This document shows, one piece after another, positions 62,801 through 64,000 of a stretch of DNA of 64,000 nucleotides; the stretch's first letter is position 1, and each line of letters starts with the position of its first letter. A model generated the notes under the pieces. The model saw only the letters and a program-made list of their open reading frames with translations. It did not search any database and was not told where the DNA came from. A program made the translations under genes and the position numbers. Source of the stretch: Epinephelus fuscoguttatus (lineage: Eukaryota; Chordata; Actinopteri; Perciformes; Serranidae); assembly GCF_011397635.1 (NCBI RefSeq), contig NC_064756.1:31548996-31612995 (forward strand). The letters are read 5' to 3'.

Positions 62801-64000
62801 CACAATAACACTGAACATCCAGCTGAACCCCACTTAAACTTGCAAAATCTGTACATAAAAAAAATAAGCTAATAGTTGACTAATTCATATTGAACAGCCA
62901 AATCTGATTTGACTTACATAATTGAGAGTCAAGTACAGCCTATATGTACAATGTGGATCTTAGCAAATGTATACTGCATGTACCCCACTTTTTTGTATCA
63001 TTCTGTGCATGTAACACATATGTTGTACCTAATCTTAAATTGACTTGCTTTTTACCATTTTTGTCCATTCACTGCATCAGAAACCAAGTTAATTAACATT
63101 TATTTACCAAAAATATATTTTTTATCTTCAATCGACCCACTAATCTCTGCAAATTCTGGCCACCAGTGCAGCTCTGGGTTGAATAAATTGGTGTAACTCA
63201 AACTGGAATCTACCAGTTATAAGTTGTGCTTTCAGGAGACCTTGATTTGCATACTATAGCAGGTATAAATCCGTAAACCAGCTTACTGTGTGAATTCAAC
63301 TTTGGCCCAGCTAGGTTTAATTGATCCCACAGTCCCATGTCAGACTCCCATTGAAATAGATAAAATTCTTTGGCTGTTTCCAACGTTATCATTTGCCAAG
63401 TTCAATGAGCAGTGTGTATTCATCATGAAGAACTAAGCCTATTTAGAGTGCTAAGCATGACTTAGGCATAATGCAAGCATAGAGGGAAGGCTGAATGTGT
63501 GTTTGTGCATGTGAAGGAGGGAGAAAGACTATAAAATAGCCATGGCTTCGATCCATATTTAAACACAAAAGTGCTGAGGGGGCTGGAACAATAAGAGAAA
63601 AAGAGGTTGTCTAGAATGATTGAGCTGAGTTCTTTTCCATTCATGAATAGAGTCAACATTTTGCCGCCACATCATATCCTGGAATCAGTGGTTCACCACA
63701 GTGGCATTCAACGACGACCAGGCTTCCTAAGTTATGAAAACCCTAATGTACAGTTTATAGGATCGAACAGGACCGTCGCCAATACAAAGGATTTAGGGCC
63801 ACGTCCATGAATGTGTTTTTCATTCTAGGCGGTAGTTTAATTCGAAGTAAGATAACAGATGTCTATCTCTATGGAAACATTCAAGTTTCCATGAACACCC
63901 TTAAAGAAGCAGCAGAAGAAGAAGCAGACAATGAAGAGAAATGCTACATTTTCAAAAAACTTACAGAATTTACTGTCAGGTTAAACATTTTAGTCACTGA
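59832..64000. other. postn 5' intron (at least 4.2 kb)
   Basis: I looked on the minus strand for the conserved EMI start (CALQQ, YFSTC-like) and signal peptide and did not find them; they should lie beyond 64000. The interval holds a 15-bp inverted repeat at 62595-62634 and otherwise AT-rich sequence. Confidence 0.6.
62595..62634. repeat. perfect 15-bp inverted repeat (hairpin)
   Basis: CCTCCAGGCAGCTGC (62595-62609), 10-nt spacer AGACACAGAG, then GCAGCTGCCTGGAGG (62620-62634). Confidence 0.95.

Overview
This window is vertebrate nuclear DNA, most likely from a spiny-rayed teleost fish. Genes are split into many exons with GT/AG junctions, the introns are AT-rich, and there are long CA/TA microsatellites. 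Several tRNA-derived SINEs and small DNA transposons of fish type are present. Four protein-coding genes can be read exon by exon. All the exon chains below stay in frame at every junction, which is strong support for them.

Layout: (1) 45-16987, minus strand: dclk1, doublecortin-like kinase 1. Its 5' end is inside the window and its last kinase exons lie beyond position 1. One intron of about 9.7 kb (5946-15621) separates the doublecortin exons. (2) 19845-21608, plus strand: a sohlh2-like germ-cell bHLH transcription factor, head-to-head with dclk1; its N-terminal exon or exons were not found. (3) 23611-30359, minus strand: spart (spartin), complete, tail-to-tail with sohlh2. (4) About 30.5-50.4 kb: a gene-poor 20 kb interval with an L1 remnant, DNA-transposon copies and a cluster of CTCF-like motifs. 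(5) 51380-59831, minus strand: postn (periostin), from the end of its EMI domain to the stop codon. Its first exons lie beyond position 64000.

The order dclk1 - sohlh2 - spart - postn matches the human 13q13 neighbourhood. The genes that lie between SPART and POSTN in human (CCNA1, SMAD9, ALG5, EXOSC8 and others, from general knowledge) are not seen here. The four genes do not form one pathway: a microtubule-binding kinase, a gametogenesis regulator, an endosome/lipid-droplet protein and a matricellular adhesion protein. Their linkage is ancestral synteny.

The most notable points are a 39-bp tandem repeat that encodes the periostin tail and carries in-phase splice-donor-like sites, a SINE inserted against the splice donor of spart's first coding exon, a SINE nested in a TTAA-flanked element, and three CTCF-like motifs within 0.85 kb beside the spart promoter. 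I found no clearly new biological system.
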